Positions 11,195 to 24,883 of a stretch of 64,000 nucleotides of DNA are shown one piece after another. The stretch covers positions 1-64,000 of the forward strand of contig JASAMV010000456.1 in assembly GCA_030248065.1 (NCBI GenBank), read 5' to 3'. The notes beneath the pieces are model-generated. The model was not told the origin of the DNA, did not search any database, and was given only the letters and a program-made list of their open reading frames with translations. A program made the position numbers and the translations under genes. The stretch's first letter is position 1, and the number at the start of each line of letters is the position of its first letter. Origin of the DNA: Rhynchonema sp. JSB1_4. Its lineage: Eukaryota; Nematoda; Chromadorea; Monhysterida; Xyalidae.

Positions 11195-12577
11195 ATGACC
11201 GATCAATTTCTGAATAACGATGATTTATCGGATTCGGACGCCGATGCCGACTATGTACCGTCGGATCACGAGGAGCCCGAAAGTGAAGGGGACGAAGAAA
11301 AAAGTTCGGCGGAGGAAGATGCATCTGATCAGGAACATAGTGCAAAATTGAAAATGAAGAAACGGAGGAGAGCGGGCGCGCGAACGCAAAGGTTGGGCCC
11401 TTGTTTCTTTGGGCATGTTTGGCACGTCATGTACTCGTGCCATAATTTGTGCCGCCATGGCGAATGGCAACTGTTACAGTGACAGTTTCCTTGTTTCACA
11501 AATCAGTGGCCAGAAAACAACACGCAGAATGCAAAAGAAGAGTGCAGCAAGTCGAAACACGATCACGTTTCATTTGCTCTTCCCATATTTAGTGTCAAAA
11601 CTTGGTGAACAAACAAACGCCAAATGATAGTGTAGGTGTCGGGTGTCGGCATCCCCCAAATCCCGCACCCTCTTCAGGAGCCCCGATTCTTGTGAACCAC
11701 CGACCAAGCAGCCATCCAAAGACCATCTGGATGCTCTCTGGGCTGACTTCACATCCGATGCCGGCCCTGCGGAAGTTTCCGGAAGCACGAAAGTGTCGGC
11801 CACTTCAACAATTACGCCGCCCAAAGCTGAAAACACAACAAATACGAAAAGTGAACCATTGAAAACGTCAACACCGCAAGAATTGTTCCCAGCTGATGCG
11901 CTCAAGCCCGAAACATCATCAGCACAAACCAGTGGCAGTGAAACCGATATTGAACCTACGAAGACAGCTACAAATCCAGTAAAGTTAGTTTTGCGATTTT
12001 TTTTGTTCAGCTGACATCTTGGGACAACCCTACCGAATTTAAACTCCGGCTGCTTTTTGGTGCTTTTTTAAGTGGTAGTTGGGTGACGGGTCTCAAGCCA
12101 GGAAAATCCGGGTTTTTTTTCGTTTCACGGTTTTTTCATGTTCAGGTCTGCGACTACCAGTGGCGGTTTCAGCGGTGCTCTTGCGGCCATCAAGGCAGGA
12201 AAACAGTCCACATTGGTGAGCCTGTGTGTTTCATTGTTGCAAAAGGAAATTCATGTAGTTTTTGGTGTTTTGACTTTTTATGCTTGTCTGCGTGACAAGA
12301 CGGAGGAAATTTTTCAGAAGAAATCTGCGTACGAATGGGAAAAGTTTAAAACCGAGAAGAACCTCAACGAAGAGCTTAAAACCCACAATCTTGGCAAGGA
12401 CGGGTTGGTTGCGAACCCTTTTCTATGATTTGCTGGTGGTTATTCACATGTCAAAGCCAACATTTGAAACATCAGTGCAGGTACCTGCAACGGCAAGATT
12501 TCCTGCAACGCGCCGACCTGCGACAGTTTGAGGTTGAGAAAAGTATTCGACAGGCGAGAGCCAAACCGAAATTCTGA
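11195..12577 (+). CDS. CFDP1: CFDP1 / BCNT / Swc5-like chromatin protein (five exons)
   Basis: BCNT-C proteins are subunits of the SWR1/SRCAP H2A.Z-exchange complex and act in the nucleus. Exons 11195-11391, 11678-11983, 12146-12215, 12300-12403 and 12481-12577 (TGA) join in phase to 257 residues. The N terminus is acidic (DLSDSDADADYVPSDHEE) followed by KMKKRRRAGARTQR. The KDHLDALWADFTSDAGP segment matches the conserved DELWASF region of the family. The C-terminal BCNT domain is clear: YEWEKFKTEKNLNEELKTHN, then GYLQRQDFLQRADLRQFEVE. It lies 652 bp after RPS19 and 315 bp before GINS2 on the same strand. TTTCAG sits 24 bp before the ATG. Confidence 0.93.
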
Positions 12578-12891
12578 CCGAATACTTTGATCGATCTGTT
12601 TTGAGTCGAACAGTCTAATTTCTGCTCGTTTACTGTGTCCATTTTGCATAAACTTCTTCTGACTTCATTATTTTGTCTCACATATTTGATTATCTGCTGA
12701 ATCGTTTGTCGAACGCCTCAAGCGTTTACATTCACTTCTCGTTGGCTTCAATTTTTTGTTTGCCGGCAGCAAAATATACATGAGAGAAGTGGCCTTTAAT
12801 TTACCCTGTTCTCTCTTCACCTGTTTTTGTCCCTCATACGAGCCAGTGAGCACGGCGCATTACGGCCAGCTGGCTGATGTTTCAGCCGGCT

Positions 12892-14392
12892 ATGAACAGT
12901 GCGGAGTGCGAGTTTGTTGCCGAATGTCACGATGTTCGCATTGTGCCATCATTCACCGACACAACTGTGCATCTAATAACGGGCGATGTCGGGCCTTTCG
13001 AGGCCGGTCAGCCACTAACGGTGCCACTTTGGCTCGCTATTTACCTCAAACAATGCCGCAAATGCAGGGTGGTCGCGCCGGAATGGTGGGTTTCGGCGGT
13101 TGTGGTTCGATCGTTGCTGTCTCTGCCCTTTGTGACGCTGTGGGCTTTTTGTGGGGTTTATTTTGCGCAGAATATCAGCCTTTGATCTTTGAATGCCAAA
13201 CCACAATGATTTTGATTGCCAATGCACTCCCCAAAACTCATTCTGCAGCCACGTTTTTATGGAAATGATATTTTCCACGAGGTTCCTGAAATTGGGAGGT
13301 CGGCAGAGTCTGGAGGTCGGTGTGGAACTTCAGCAACGAGACAAGCCCAGTCCCAATTTGTGCTATCCCCACATTTTGTTTTGGTCTATGTTTTGCAGTT
13401 CCAAGGACCTTTTCGTTGGACGGCCCGACTCTGTCCCCACTGTCTTGAGGTCTATCGCGGCGAGTGTAACTGCGGTGTGTCAACGTTGCAGTGACCCACG
13501 ATGCAGGGTATCGTGCAGCACTGGCAGTCAGGCTGATATACTTTACGAAAATGTGCCGCTTTTTCAAAGGCACCAATTTTTACACCGTCAGAAATATCGA
13601 CAGAGCTGTTCTTCGGTTTCGTTTTGAAAACCCGTTGCACTTCGTTTCTAGGTTGACAGTAGCGAACGTGGAGGCGAACATCAAGAATGAGACCGATGTC
13701 GCGCAGTTCACGCCATTGGCCAAGGATGCATTATCGATTGCCCATTTGTTGTTGCAACACGCCGCTGATGATGTACTGGACGCCGACCGGTTGATGGTGC
13801 TCGTCAGGGATTTGTGGGACACAAGACAGGTAACGGTGGTGGTCAAATGGGCCTTGACCAGTGTAAATCTTGCGGCCGTGCATGAACTCTTCTCACTAAC
13901 ACGTAGACACCCGAATCCTTCCGCGCAAGGTTGACATGGCTCTGGTTTGGTCATGATGGCCGATTCAGTCACGTGTGTTTTGGAAAAATATTTCGAGATT
14001 TGCCTGTGCCACTAATCTCGACCAGCGTCACTGTTGATTGTCCCCCTAACGCAAAAGCTCGTGAACAGCAAACACGAAACAGCACAACCCGATCATCAAC
14101 TCTGATTCTTGTAGCTAATGGTGTAAGTCGCGCACTCTGTTGGATCATCAAGCGATGTTACAAAGATTCATCTACACTTGATTGCAGCACCTACCCTTGT
14201 TTGTCTTCCCAGGCCAAACTTCGTACGAGTATCACTCAATTTCTCGAGTCGGGCCAAAGTCACGCAGTGGTGCAGAATCTGACACCAATGGAGTTGTGCT
14301 CGGTTCGGCCATTCCTGATGAACAGTTTGGATGCATTGAGACGCATGAAACGCATTGCTGGACAGGAGGGCGATCCGACTGCTGTTGAGTGA
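12892..14392 (+). CDS. GINS2: GINS complex subunit 2 / PSF2 (three exons)
   Basis: Subunit of the GINS tetramer, part of the CMG replicative helicase. Exons 12892-13085, 13652-13829 and 14213-14392 (TGA) join in phase to 183 residues, essentially the human length of 185. Landmarks are AECEFVAE at the start, GDVGPFEAGQPLTVPLWLAI, KCRVVAPEW across the first splice, DADRLMVLVRDLWDTR and the AKLRTSITQFL start of the last helix block. The start could instead be an in-frame ATG 15 bp upstream, but TTTCAG ends at 12885, between the two, and the second ATG gives the family-like N terminus. The gene runs towards, and ends 625 bp from, the CAS gene on the other strand. Confidence 0.95.
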
Positions 14393-15016
14393 TGTTTCAC
14401 ACGCTGGGGGAATGTTGCCAATTGTATATGTGGTATGCAATGTGGTTGCGCTGTTTTTTTTGCCCTATCAATTACCGTTCTCAGTGCCGTGTGCATCAGG
14501 CAAAACATGTGTTTTTTGTTGCCAAAGCGCAAGTTGGTCGCTCGGTTTTGTAACGTGCCGTCGTGCAAACGCTCTGGAGTTTAAATTTCGTGCGCAGAGA
14601 ACAAATATCATGCAGTTACGGCAATTCCAGACCACATTCACTGCCAACTTGTTCCGTGTGTTTTTGACCTTGATCTCCCAGTAACACAACCATATGAGCA
14701 TTCTTTTACTCGGTTTATGCTTGATTTTATGTGGCTTGAAATCCCAATTATTGTCATAATTTTTCTGGTGAACAAAACATAAAGCATCAAAATACTTGTT
14801 TAGAAAACAACAAGCTGTTTGAGAATTGCATAGCACACGTGTCAGCAAAGTTTTGCGTCCATTACAATGTACCAAATAAGATGTGTAAGGCAAAAAAATA
14901 CAAGAAACGTTGTAAAATAATACTCAACATAAGCTGAACAGAAAAGAGCGAATACAAAAATAAAAAAAACTGTTCCAATCTCAATAGTTAGTGTCAGCCA
15001 GCCATCAGTACCACAA
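14393..15016. other. Convergent 3' regions of GINS2 and the CAS gene
   Basis: 624 bp between two stop codons on opposite strands. It should contain both 3' untranslated regions. I see no canonical AATAAA for either gene and no further coding region. Confidence 0.4.
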
Positions 15017-18000
15017 TCAGTCATTATTAGCATACTGTTTCATGGCAAGTTTGAGTTGATGTGCTGTGTGCGAGACATGCACCATCGCATCGACCATTGC
15101 CTGTACGTGCCGCACGGCCGGATAATGTTCGGCAGCCAGTTTGGTCTGTTGCACCGACTGTTTGAGTGTGGCGCACAGTCTGTCGCTTGCATCGCGCATG
15201 CGTGACGCCACGTAGGCATCGGACAGACACTGTGACACCGAGTCACCAATGTAGACCATCTTGTGCGCCGCCAGAATCACCAGTTTGGACTTTGCGATGA
15301 ACTCTTTCGGTTGGCGTTGTTCCTCGACGGTCGTGAAGAAGTCGTCGATGGCACCGGACAGATAGGACATGTGCATGTCGATCTGGGGCAGGTAGAATCG
15401 AAGCATTTCCACATCGTCCGGGTCGAGATCCTGTCGTTTTTGTGATCGCATTGATTGGGGGATGACCACGTGTTGTTGATGGTGCACAGGGCGCTCGTCA
15501 GACTCTTCGACCGGTGCTCGTGGTCGATACGGTTGTTGCTGGCTGCTGGTGGGCGGTACTGGAACCGGGGGTGGTGCACTGGACTCTTCAGTGTTGTGTG
15601 ACTGACGTTGTTGCTGTTGTTTGAGATGATGCGTTTTGACGGGTATGGGTGGCGGTTGGACAACACCGACGGGTGGCTGGGTGTGCCGGGGTGGGCGCGA
15701 TTGCGGCCCATCCACAAAATCGTAGTCATCAAACAGACTTTCAGCATCCGACAACAGTTCATGTTCTTCCATCACGTGACTTTCGAGCACATTCGATTGT
15801 GGTCCCGGTTGACTAGTCTCGATCGCAGCAACTGGCCGTGGCACGAGCACTGGTGGTGCCCCCGCAGCGGCAGGCACGCGGAACTCCGATGACGCCGACT
15901 GCTGTTGTGTGGTCGTTGTTGTAGGTGGCGAAACCGAATTATTTGTGTGTTGATCTTGATGCATCGTCGGTGGTGCGGGGGTGCGCGGCAGTTGGCGATC
16001 GGCCGTACTGATGCTGTCCTGTTTCGCCACGCCGTTCACCACAATTTGTGGCACCTTACTGTTCTTGTTGTTGTTGGCACTCGTCGGTACAGATGCCTGT
16101 GGTCGTGCTTGCTGTTGTGGTTGGCGAATCGGGGCTGGTGGTGCACCGGAGCTCATCTGTGGTGGAAGTGTCGTCCGCAGTGGCATACGGTCACGAACGT
16201 ACGCGATCACTTGCTCACAATCATAGGGCAGCTGTAAATGGCAGATTTTGTACAGTGTTTTAGTTTCAACTTGCATTCCAAATTGAGTGGCGCACCAGGT
16301 CATCGTCAGTGGGTGTTAATGAATATCCTTCACAGTGCCCGGACCCCGGAGACGCCGGACCTCGATCGTCTCACCATAAAGATGGTGAACTGAAGAGCCC
16401 ACTTGTTTGTCGACCGCGAGTCGCACTCGCAAAAAGCTATAACAAACTGATCCCAAACACTGAAGAGCGCCCTATGCACCACCGACCTGTCTGCTGACAA
16501 CAATGAACTGATCGAGCGCATCGGTGCCATTCGCGTCCGGATGTTGCCGTGACAAACTGGCCAACGACCAGCCAGTCGAGTTGAGCAACTGGTGCACACT
16601 GCCGATGATGTTGCGAGAGTTCTTGATCGGATACAGCACCATGTCGTAATCTGCATTATTGTAGTTATGCGATGACTGTGCGATGTTCCAGTTGATGGAC
16701 AAATATACTATGGGCACTACGGTGCAAGTGTGCCAAATTAATTGATCGGACCTGTCTTGGTCGCGTGATTATAAGAGATTTTGATTGATATAACCTAGTT
16801 TCGACCAAAGTAAAACTGCCGATCCGATCCCATTCCCACGTTTGGCACAAGCCAAAGTGAATAATTTGTCAATAATAGGAGATGTGTGGTGGGAAAGGTG
16901 TCGAAAAGCTTGCGCGACGCAGCCTGGCAGTCAAATTTGGTCGCATATCCCACCAAGATCAAGATAATCAGCAACAAAACAAACCCCCAGCTCAATCTAG
17001 GTGTGCTAACAAAGCCCAGACACAAAGCGCCTCACCTCTGTTGCCCAAATCAGCCTGTTGGGCGACATTGATGAACTCGTCCATCACATTCACCACCCCA
17101 TCGACACTTTTGTGAATATCGACCAAGTTCGCCTGCAGCACTTGCGGCAGCCGCCAATGTCGTTGCGCCGATACGTCATTCAAGTATTTGTTGTGCACAT
17201 TGATGGCGTGCAACAGTTGGTCGAGCCGTTCCCACATCAGCATCGGTCGGTCGTTTGGTGTTGTCGACGAGTAACGCCAGATGTCGGCCGGAGTCGGCGG
17301 TGCGACGTAGTTGGAGCGTTGCACCTGCCGGATTGGACGGAATTGGGCTGTGGTTTATGTATTTCGTGCTGATTTTCACGTGAGTATAAAAAGCACAGCT
17401 CGCAGGTGTTTTTGAGTGACGTGGCTGGTGCACTCGCACTGACGATGACCTACATTGTGCCGCCCGTGAAATAGGAGCAAAAAACACCCCGCACAGTTCA
17501 CATTTTTCTTAAACTGCACATCATGCGTTGATTCGTGGCACCAATATCTTCAAATTGACACAGTGACAAATACAGATGCCCAAACCTGCACTGATGGTCG
17601 TGTGACGACCGTGGTTGTGGTCGATGTACCAGCATTGTCGATGGCGTTACTGCTGGCTGCTGTTGGCGTTTGTGTTGCTGGTTGGGGTGCACCTTGAAGA
17701 ATCAGGCACAATGGATCAGTTGAAAACAACATTTTCTACCCTTTTATGGAGGTGATTGGAACCCGACATTTTCGGTTATCGCGAATAATATTCACATATG
17801 GATGGACATCAATGATAACTTGGCCCATAATGTTGGTGCAGAGTGGGAAGAATGCGTGCAACCACGTGCTCATGAGACGACTCTTTTTAAAGCTTGCTTG
17901 GCCAGATTCAAAAATGCGCCGGTTACACGGGTTTTCGCAAACAAAAGAAAGAGATTGGGCGGAGAGACATGATGACAAGTTCCAGCTGGCTGACCTCAAT

Positions 18001-21000
18001 TTGTTGCGTGCTTACCGAAAGCAACATCGTATCACACAAATGTTTTGGGGGTCAAAATAGAATTTACGCACCGAGGTGGAGAGCGTTTTTAAAAAAAAAC
18101 ACCTCCATTCCTCTTTCTTCAATTACAAAAAACCGGACCCAAAACATATTATAAAAAAAAAAAAACACAAAAAAAAACTTCTCATGAGTTCGTGGTTGGC
18201 TATCTTTATTCTGCGGGTGTACCGCACCCGGATACCCCCCCCCCACCCACACACACCTGCATCACCGGGCATGCCAGCCTGACTCGTCCTGCTATCGGAC
18301 GATTCCGTCGATTGCGTCGTTGTACTGCTGCTGGTCACGTGACTAGTTGGTGTGTGTGCTTGATTATCAGGGTGACTATCACCGCGCCCCTGATGTTTCA
18401 GATGCTTGGTCGACGAGACGACCGCTTTCAGATTCGAGAACAACGCGGATAGTGACCCGCCAATTGATGTTTGTGGGTGCACACAATTGGTTGACGCTTG
18501 TTGTGGTTGTTGGGTGCTGGTCTGAGCCGTGACATGCGCGGTACCCTGGCTGTCCAAGGTGAGCGTGCCATCGTCAGATGACAATGTACCATTCGGTGTG
18601 TTGGTACTGACCACCTGACCGTTACTGCCAGTTGATGCCGTAAAGGTCACGGATTTCTTCATATTATTGCCGTTGTTTGTTCCATTGCCATTAACGAGCG
18701 CACTTTTGGTCACGGGAAAAGGCGATGTGCTGCGCATGCCACCCCCATGACGTTGCTGTTTTGACTCCGGAGTACCCCCTAATGTGTTGTCGCACATGTC
18801 ACCTAGTAGATTGATCGAGTTCATTAGGGCGGCCGTTTGGGCAACCTGAATAACGATGGGATGGGATAAGAACTTTGGGGTTATTGTGTGTCTTAACCGG
18901 TATCGGTATCAAAGTTCGTGATATGCCTCTGCCTACATCACACTTGAAATTATTGGCCATTTACATAGTTATACATGACTGATGCCGCCAGTAATTTCGA
19001 CGAGAAACAACTTTTACACGATTCAAAACTTGCGAGTCATCACTGAATCTCGCAACATCTTAATAACCCATAAAGTAGCATGACCCGAATCAGATCCGAA
19101 CCGGATCCATCGCAAAGTTTGATATCATCCCATGAGTCATACGCTCTGCCCGCTGCGCTGACTCACCTGCACATTATGCCGTTGTTGTTGCTGATACTGC
19201 GCCTGCGCGTGCGCGTTCTCATAATCCGGCGCCGTGTTACCGACTTGCTGATGTTTCATGTTTTTGCTCTGATCGTCCTGGTTGAGACTGGATCGATTCG
19301 ATGATTCGCCACTTCCAATGGATTGGCGTTTTTCATCACCCGATTGTGACGAAGGCGGAGTGAGCAGTTGGGGTGGTTGATGGGTTACGGTAATTGGCGG
19401 AGGACGGTCGATGGTGATCACCGGGGTTTCGTGACGTCGATCGGTCCGCGACAAGTTTGACTGCGGCTGCTGTTGGTGTTCGCGTTGCGACTGACGTGGC
19501 GCCTGAACAAATATAATGTTGGTTGATTCACCATTCGGCGACCGTCAGTTTCAGACCCGAAACCTAACCGGATTCAGAAATTTGGGCTTGGCTACGTGGA
19601 CTCATTAACGAGCCCAAACATCGATTGGTCCCGAAACTCCTAATCCTAATGTTGCCTCCGGGAACTACCTACATAAATGTGCGCACAATAAACAATCATC
19701 CAAAATGACTGATTTTGAGTGTAAGAAACGCCAAAACTTCAAAATCGGAATCCTAACCTGTCCAACCAAATTATGATTCGCTAGCGTAATCGGCCGGGTC
19801 GATTCAGCCGTGAACGATTGTGCCATAATGCCCCCATTGGGTTGCGAGCCGTGGACGACATTGAAATAACGTCGTTGTGGGGGAGGGGGCGGCACAGTGG
19901 GTGCTTGTTGTCGACTGTGTACTGGTGCGTGCAGGATTGAACGTTGCATCTCGGCGTCTGCAATAAATTGTTGTTGTTTTGAATATATGAGGGTGTTGGG
20001 TTACATTTTTAAAAGTTCTGATTACTCAGCGTGTAGCGCTGACTTTTACAATGTTACATTTCATACCATACTATCCATGTCAGCACCAAATCGGTGCCGT
20101 TCAGAACATACGTGATTGTCCAAGGGGGCAGGGGGCACTGACAGACAGAACAGTGGTTGTTCATATACACCAAACAGTAGCCGTTGGTTTTGTATCAAAT
20201 CGCGATGTTGGCTTATGTTCACAGTGCAGCTCAGCTTCAATTATTGGCCAATTATGGCTTAAATGGTTTTGGTCACAGCTGCTGTTGTGTGAGTGACACT
20301 GTTCAAAAGCGGCCTGGTTTTCATGGTTTTCTCAGACTGGACCTGATCGTTTGCATAAATTACAATAGCGGCTAGAAAAGTCCGCCTATGTATGCATCTG
20401 AAATTTGACACTATGTAATAATTCCAGTTATGAAAATAAGTTGTCTGACGACGGCTAACTTTCAGCTTCTCTTCGTCTCAGTGCAGCGAGCGCGGCCGCG
20501 GAGAGCGGGGGTGGCGGTGTTGGTGGTTTGTCCTCGTGATTCACTGGTGCAGCGGCAATGTTTGACTCGGGTGCCTTGTCAACCATCCGAATTGGGATGT
20601 TGCGCACCACACCGTTGTTGTTGGCTTGTGCTGTTGGCACGGGGTTTGACGCTGCCGTCGATTGGACCCGTCGGGTGGGTTGGGTGCTCGTTGTTATGAA
20701 CGAACGGTCGAGGTCTGCAAGAGAAAAGGTTGACATACAAAAATTTTGTCTCTGTCACACGCTGCTGCGGCAACATTTGATGACCAAATCACGAAACTGC
20801 GGCTCGATGTCAAAATTGCTGACCGATCGGTGCGGTTCGGTCTGGCCTTGGTTTCGCTTGGCCACGTGACTTTTTGTAGACGGCAGGATTATTTTGAGAT
20901 TTACTAATGAAATAATTTCTTATCACCCATACTAAGCTGTCTGGAAAGAACTAGTCCGGACCGAACCTATCTGCAAGTTGGTAGCCCATAACTTACGGCG

Positions 21001-24000
21001 ACGGAAACTGTTCATTGTTTCTCGTTTGGGTTGGGTGACCGACTAAATGACTGTCTAAAGTATGGTTGACGCCGTTTGTGTTTTACTGAAGCGGACGGGA
21101 TTCAATTACAGCGCGTTAATGTGCGCGGCGTCAGAAAATATTGTTTTAACGAAATAGACACTTTAACCGAAAATTGTATAATACAGCTCGCTTCGAGTTG
21201 GGACCGTTTCACGCGCTAAATGCGCGACGTTTGTGCGACATCGACGAACAAACGTGAAAACCGTAAAATGCTGTATGTTTGCGCGCACTTCCAGAGCGAA
21301 GAATTTCAAAAAGACGCTTTCAGTCGCACTCGCTGCGGCTAAATAACTCGACAGTCGACAGCTTACATACATACCTTATTGCTGTGTGTTGCATATTTTT
21401 GACTATCTGTTTTAGGAGCGTGCTGCTAAAGGTAGGCCATTGTTTGGTTCAGTAACCAAAGAACATTCTCTAAAACAGAATGGTGCATTTTCGTGACACA
21501 TTATCAGGTTGACAAGGCCAACTGCTACAGGCTGTTCTTTCCATCACTCTCCGTGTATGGCAAGTTCCAAAAGTCAGATCTCGCAAACACGATTACGTCC
21601 ACCTCTGTTGCACGCCTTAACGAGAGACGTTTTTGGACAGCCAGGGCTGCTCAAAAAGCTGTCAACTTGCTCGTAACTGCTTTTTACGAAGTTTGAGCAC
21701 CAAAATTGCTCACAGCTTTTGTTGTTTGGTCACTTTGGTTGAACATGTTGTCTACCTAGCCCAAGTCTGGCAAGCATGTGGTGCACTAAGGGGGGCACCG
21801 ATCTTCCGACACTAAAAGACGACAAATTATTAAGAAAGTACCAGTCAACGCGCACTCAAAAAATTGTCTAAAACGACAGATTCGTCCTAATCAGTGCTGA
21901 TACATCATGAATCAACTGTCAACAGCCCTATCAACTGAAAGTTCGAGTATTGTTGGAGGGAAAACGAAAATTGGCTACAAAGAGAGCAGACTTATACGTA
22001 TTTACATACTTGTAGTGCATTAAAAATGTGTTTCAAAACCAACCGCTGAACATTCCATTTCTGGGCGTCGGCACGTCGAAAGCTCCAAACATCGAGGGTC
22101 GAAAGAAATTATCGTCATCGAAAATCGACTGCGGCTGCGTGCTGCCCGCCTGATGTCGCAATCCGGTCAGCGTAGGGGGACTGGCACTCGCAAAGAACGG
22201 GTCCTCCATTCGGCTCTGCAAACAATTTCGGAACCAATTTTGTGGCATATACACCCACGTGGTATACATCCTCAGTTACCGGATGAGTTCATACCCGAGG
22301 CAGCAGATTTGGGCTCAGGCGCACACCCGGGCTTCGACTTCGACCAGACTTGTGAATCATTAATCTTGCTAAAAAATGCTTTCAAATGCTTTCCTTTTTT
22401 TTCAACTTTTTTCCTTTCAACTTTTTTTATAAGGGTCCCGAGTTTCCCCAGTGCCCCGGAGCGCATAAATCGGCGTGATTTGTTGTCGCATTATCTTAGC
22501 CCAAAACGACCTCGCGCCACCGCTCGCCGTCAAAATGACTTTAATGTGGTTCCTGAGCAGAGCGCCGGGGACAACTTTGCCGCCAAAAATGTACGCACTT
22601 TTCTTTTCAAAGAACGAAACTAAGACACTTAGGGACAGGGATTTTAAGTTTTGGTTTCTATGTAACATCATTAGGTACATAGCAGGCGTTCTTAAATTAT
22701 GTGCATAAAACTTATGCACAAGTTCTTGACTGACAGAGCCATATAAGACACGACACTAATTTTCCATCACCACACACGTCAGGTATGAACATTTTACTTT
22801 ACGGTTATGCCTCCAAGGGTAAAAGTTGGAATTCTTTGCCTGACTATGGCATAGGGACACAGACACAGGAGCGATAATACATAAAACGAAATTTACACCG
22901 GAACATTTTATGTCAGCACCTCAAGAACAATAGTTTACGCACATTTCCATGCGTGGATAGGCTGGGTGCATTTTCTGGAAACATGCGTCCATTCTGTCAC
23001 TAAGGTGCAATGATTTGGGCCGATTCATACGTTGCATTTTGATGTGTTCATGCATTATGCAAGACTACAGACTGTGAAAAGTGTGAATATGATTATGTGT
23101 CATCGTCATTCTTGAATACCTTGCCATTGAATATTTGGAACGAAAACATGGTCCCTTTTCAATGCTCCTGTTCAATAGCCCCTCTCTCTGCAAGCTCTGC
23201 AAGATCTTTGAAATTTCTTTCTTCCTTCTTCATAAAGCAAGAAAGTTGACAGCAGCGTTCACAAAGCGTGAAGGAACACGTGAAGCTTTTGGCATCGACT
23301 CGAAACAGCTATAGTAGTCAAAGAGCTAAACTGAAATGTGAGCCGTCATAAAAAGTTATCTCTCAAATGCCACTGCACAGCGCATAAAGTCACTGTTGTA
23401 AAGTTAACGACGTTTTGAACAATAGCTTTTGTATTATGTGAACACCTTTTGTCGCTGGGTTGTGAGTTTGGGCCCCGTTCCCGCAGCGCAGCACTAGTGA
23501 AAGTAGCAGACCACACATATGTACAGTGCTTACTGTGGTGCAAGTTTTCGTAAAAATGCAATGCTCCAAACTCCCAAAGCAAAACAGCGTGTTTCACATA
23601 GCTTCACACAAATGAATATATCTTGTTCAGCACAAGTCCACACGGGGTGGGTATTTTTCGTTTAGAAAAACACAAAATAAATTACGGGTTTCAGCCAACG
23701 GCGGCCGATTGACTATTGATAGCCGTTTTTTACTTTGCGGACATTCGAAATGACGACAAGTGTCCTTCTCTTGTCAAGGCGCCATAGATTCCAGGCAGCA
23801 ACTGTTTGCCCGTCGCTGCAAGACACCATTTTTTGTTTGTACCAAAAAGTTTTTCAGTTTACAGTTGTGGACTAAATTTATTGTCATGGCTAGAATTCAG
23901 TGGTCGAATTTATTAGTTGTCTATATTATGATTTATATGTCCTTTCGACGAGGTGCGTTTCCCTCAGAATCCCATGTTTTGCTGCTCTTGCAGTTAAGTC

Positions 24001-24883
24001 CTGCTCGGTGTAAATTTTCATTTTTGTAATTTGTACACAGCAAAAGTCCCAATACGCATATCATAAACTCGGCGTGAAAAAACAAGTGAGCAAAACCGAA
24101 ACTGACATTGATACACTGCCCGCAAGCGAACATGTGACATGAGCGGTCGCGGGAAATATAATTCGATGTTCGAAACTACAGAAATGATTCGATTAGGTCA
24201 CATGAGGCAGCGATGGTGACTGTTTCACGATTTATGCACGCTGGTTACCGTGTGGAGAAAACAATCATTTGTTACTTGCGCGTGTGACATGCGTATATAA
24301 GTGATTTGAGTTATTCGACTTGCACTTATCATTAGAACCGATGCCATTCTATTCACAATTGTGCCTTGATGCGCATAATATTGCATGAAGAATGAAAGAA
24401 TCGGGGTCAATGAAACGGCACAATGGCTTGGCTACCAATTGATGAAATCAGCGAAAAAGTAATCCGGCATGATCAAAATACCTAATGTATTAAAACACAC
24501 TCAACAATAAAAAGACACACCAACCCTTTGATTATTCGGCCAGCTGTCAGTCATAAGCCTGTTCATCGGTTGCAGCGGCCTGAGTCTGTTCGCAGGCACA
24601 ATACCCCTGCGACCGGTCCTGTCCGTCACAGACCACCAGCCGTCGCTTAGCCTGAAACAAAAAGGTGACGGCGTGCTTCGTAGGCCTACATCAACTTGGT
24701 GATTGGATTGGTCTTTTGCATATTTACAAAATGGGCATATTTTCGGAGACATAAATGAGCGAAACATCAGCTAGCCCACCCATCATCCGGTTGGCGCTCG
24801 TGTACTCGCATGACGTCACCACGTTTGAAGGCCAATTCGTCCGGCCACTCGCTATCGTTGTCGTATAAGGCTTCGGCCAGACC
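15017..24883 (-). CDS. BCAR1: CAS-family scaffold (p130Cas/BCAR1/NEDD9-like), eleven exons, first short exon not found
   Basis: Adaptor of focal adhesions that links FAK and Src to Crk. Minus-strand exons, 5' to 3': 24883-24780, 24651-24525, 22215-22044, 20714-20460, 19957-19758, 19502-19167, 18845-18257, 17692-17586, 17324-17036, 16707-16483, 16269-15017. All phases agree and total 1218 residues. Residues 1-65 are an SH3 domain (ALYDNDSEWPDELAFKRGD, then DGWW and GIVPANRL). A long low-complexity Pro/Ser/Thr/Gln region follows. Exons at 17.3-16.5 kb give the helical serine-rich bundle. The last exon holds a Pro-rich stretch, the Src-SH2-type YDFV motif (15714-15725) and the C-terminal helical FAT-like domain. 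In vertebrate BCAR1 the first exon encodes only a few residues before the same splice point, which may explain the missing start. Only one YxxP site (YVAP, 17298-17309) is visible. Confidence 0.92.
18241..18257. promoter_or_regulatory. Unusual GT-rich splice donor of a CAS exon
   Basis: On the minus strand the donor is GTGTGTGTGGGTGGGG, directly after GATGCAG. Such GT/G-rich donors allow slippage to several neighbouring GT sites. The site at 18257 is chosen because it gives phase 1, which matches the next exon at 17692. Confidence 0.4.

Noticed and set aside
11505..11560. Possible CFDP1 exon GQKTTRRMQKKSAASR after an ATCAG acceptor
   Set aside because: Basic composition would suit the protein, but there is no donor at its end, and exon 1 joins exon 2 at 11678 directly in phase.
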